Notes under the pieces: generated by a model | The model's database searches: none | What the model was told of the DNA's origin: nothing | The model's input: only the letters and a program-made list of their open reading frames with translations | Shown here: piece after piece, positions 5,482-5,868 of the stretch | Layout of the letters: the number at the start of each line of letters is the position of its first letter | Numbering within the stretch: position 1 is the first letter of the stretch | Translations under genes and position numbers: made by a program | From: Actinomycetes bacterium | GTDB lineage: Bacteria > Actinomycetota > Acidimicrobiia > Spongiisociales > UBA5794 | NCBI GenBank assembly: GCA_024275815.1 | Contig: JAJRYI010000223.1 | Coordinates: 1 to 5,868, forward strand | Length of the DNA stretch: 5,868 bases | Reading direction: 5' to 3'

Positions 5482-5868
5482 GCCGTCGCGCTGGTCCCTC
5501 GCTCGTTGGGCAGCTGAGGCCTCACGTCTGACACCAGCCTGTCGCGTCCGTTGCCGGGACCGCTCTGCGGCCTCCTCCTGCTCGGCGACGAAGTGCAGGA
5601 ATGCACGCCACCGGTCCTCCGACAGCGCTCCTTCTTCCATGGCGTTCCTCACCGCACACCCCGGTTCGGTTCGGTGAGAGCAATCCCGAAAACGGCACGC
5701 GTGAGCGAGTTCCTCGACGTCCGAAAAGAGAGCTTCCACCCCTTCTCCCTCCGGATGGAGACCCAGGGCCCTGACCCCGGGGTTATCGATCACCAAGCCA
5801 CCCGACGGGAGCCGATGGAGTTCCCGGTGGGTGGTCGTGTGCCGGCCCTTCGCATCACGGGTACGCAC
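5470..5868 (-). CDS. rsgA: RsgA (YjeQ/EngC), small-subunit ribosome-maturation GTPase, C-terminal part (5' end outside the window)
   Basis: This is the last 132 codons of a gene entering from the right edge; the first visible codon (GTG) is internal, not a start. RsgA is a circularly permuted GTPase that acts late in 30S subunit maturation. The visible part begins in the GTPase domain with the G2 region KGRHTTTHRELHRLPSGG (visible residues 7-24). The G3 motif follows as IDNPG (27-31), where DTPG is usual. The zinc-binding domain has C58, C63, H65 and C71, which is exactly the Cys-x4-Cys-x-His-x5-Cys spacing of the family, within CRFRDCSHRTEPGCAV. A charged, Arg-rich tail (about 95-132) ends RDGGGF. 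The N-terminal OB domain and the G4/G1 motifs lie outside the window. It is convergent with cbiO and appears unrelated to metal transport. Confidence 0.94.
   Translation of the reverse strand: MRTRDAKGRHTTTHRELHRLPSGGLVIDNPGVRALGLHPEGEGVEALFSDVEELAHACRFRDCSHRTEPGCAVRNAMEEGALSEDRWRAFLHFVAEQEEAAERSRQRTRQAGVRREASAAQRARDQRDGGGF

Noticed and set aside
5470..5868. RsgA as a truncated pseudogene or short intact gene
   Set aside because: The frame is open to the window edge and the visible part matches the normal C-terminal half, so the truncation is only the window boundary.

Overview
The window looks like chromosomal DNA from a high-GC actinobacterium-type organism. The evidence is the GC-rich sequence, GTG starts, short stop/start overlaps between genes, a predicted F420-binding PPOX-fold protein, a Fur-family regulator resembling the actinobacterial nickel regulator Nur, and a CbiQ with the actinobacterial-style GHAHALY amino terminus. 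The tetramer GATC is strikingly frequent. The exact lineage cannot be fixed from sequence alone; an Acidimicrobiia-like relative is a guess.

Layout. (1) Bases 1-1928, minus strand: a two-gene unit read right to left, with a short-chain dehydrogenase/reductase (SDR) first and a class V PLP-dependent enzyme second, joined by an ATGA overlap. The PLP gene runs off the left edge, lacking perhaps the last 10-20 codons. (2) Bases 1929-2027: a divergent intergenic region. (3) Bases 2028-2858, plus strand: a PPOX-fold, probably F420-dependent, protein followed with no gap by a Fur-family regulator of the Nur type. (4) Bases 2859-2951: an intergenic region with a candidate promoter and a clear 17-bp palindrome, extendable to 27 bp. 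(5) Bases 2952-5435, plus strand: a complete, tightly packed ECF-type cobalt/nickel importer, cbiM-cbiN-cbiQ-cbiO. (6) Bases 5470-5868, minus strand: the carboxy-terminal part of the ribosome-assembly GTPase RsgA, entering from the right edge and converging on cbiO.

How they work together. CbiM (metal-binding S component), CbiN (small PDGLE-type partner), CbiQ (transmembrane coupling protein) and CbiO (ATPase) should form one energy-coupling-factor transporter for Ni2+ or Co2+. The regulator just upstream has histidines at the positions I recall as the nickel site of Streptomyces Nur. The palindrome before cbiM has the same arm/spacer layout as the Nur box. The simplest model is a local circuit in which metal-loaded regulator represses the importer. 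A weaker copy of the operator in the divergent region suggests possible autoregulation. The substrate of the SDR/PLP-enzyme pair is unknown, and nothing ties it to metal uptake except a shared promoter region.

No RNA genes, mobile elements, CRISPR arrays or pseudogenes were seen. The strongest candidate for a second look is the Nur-like regulator, its operator and cbiMNQO; this is a recognisable type of system rather than a wholly new one.
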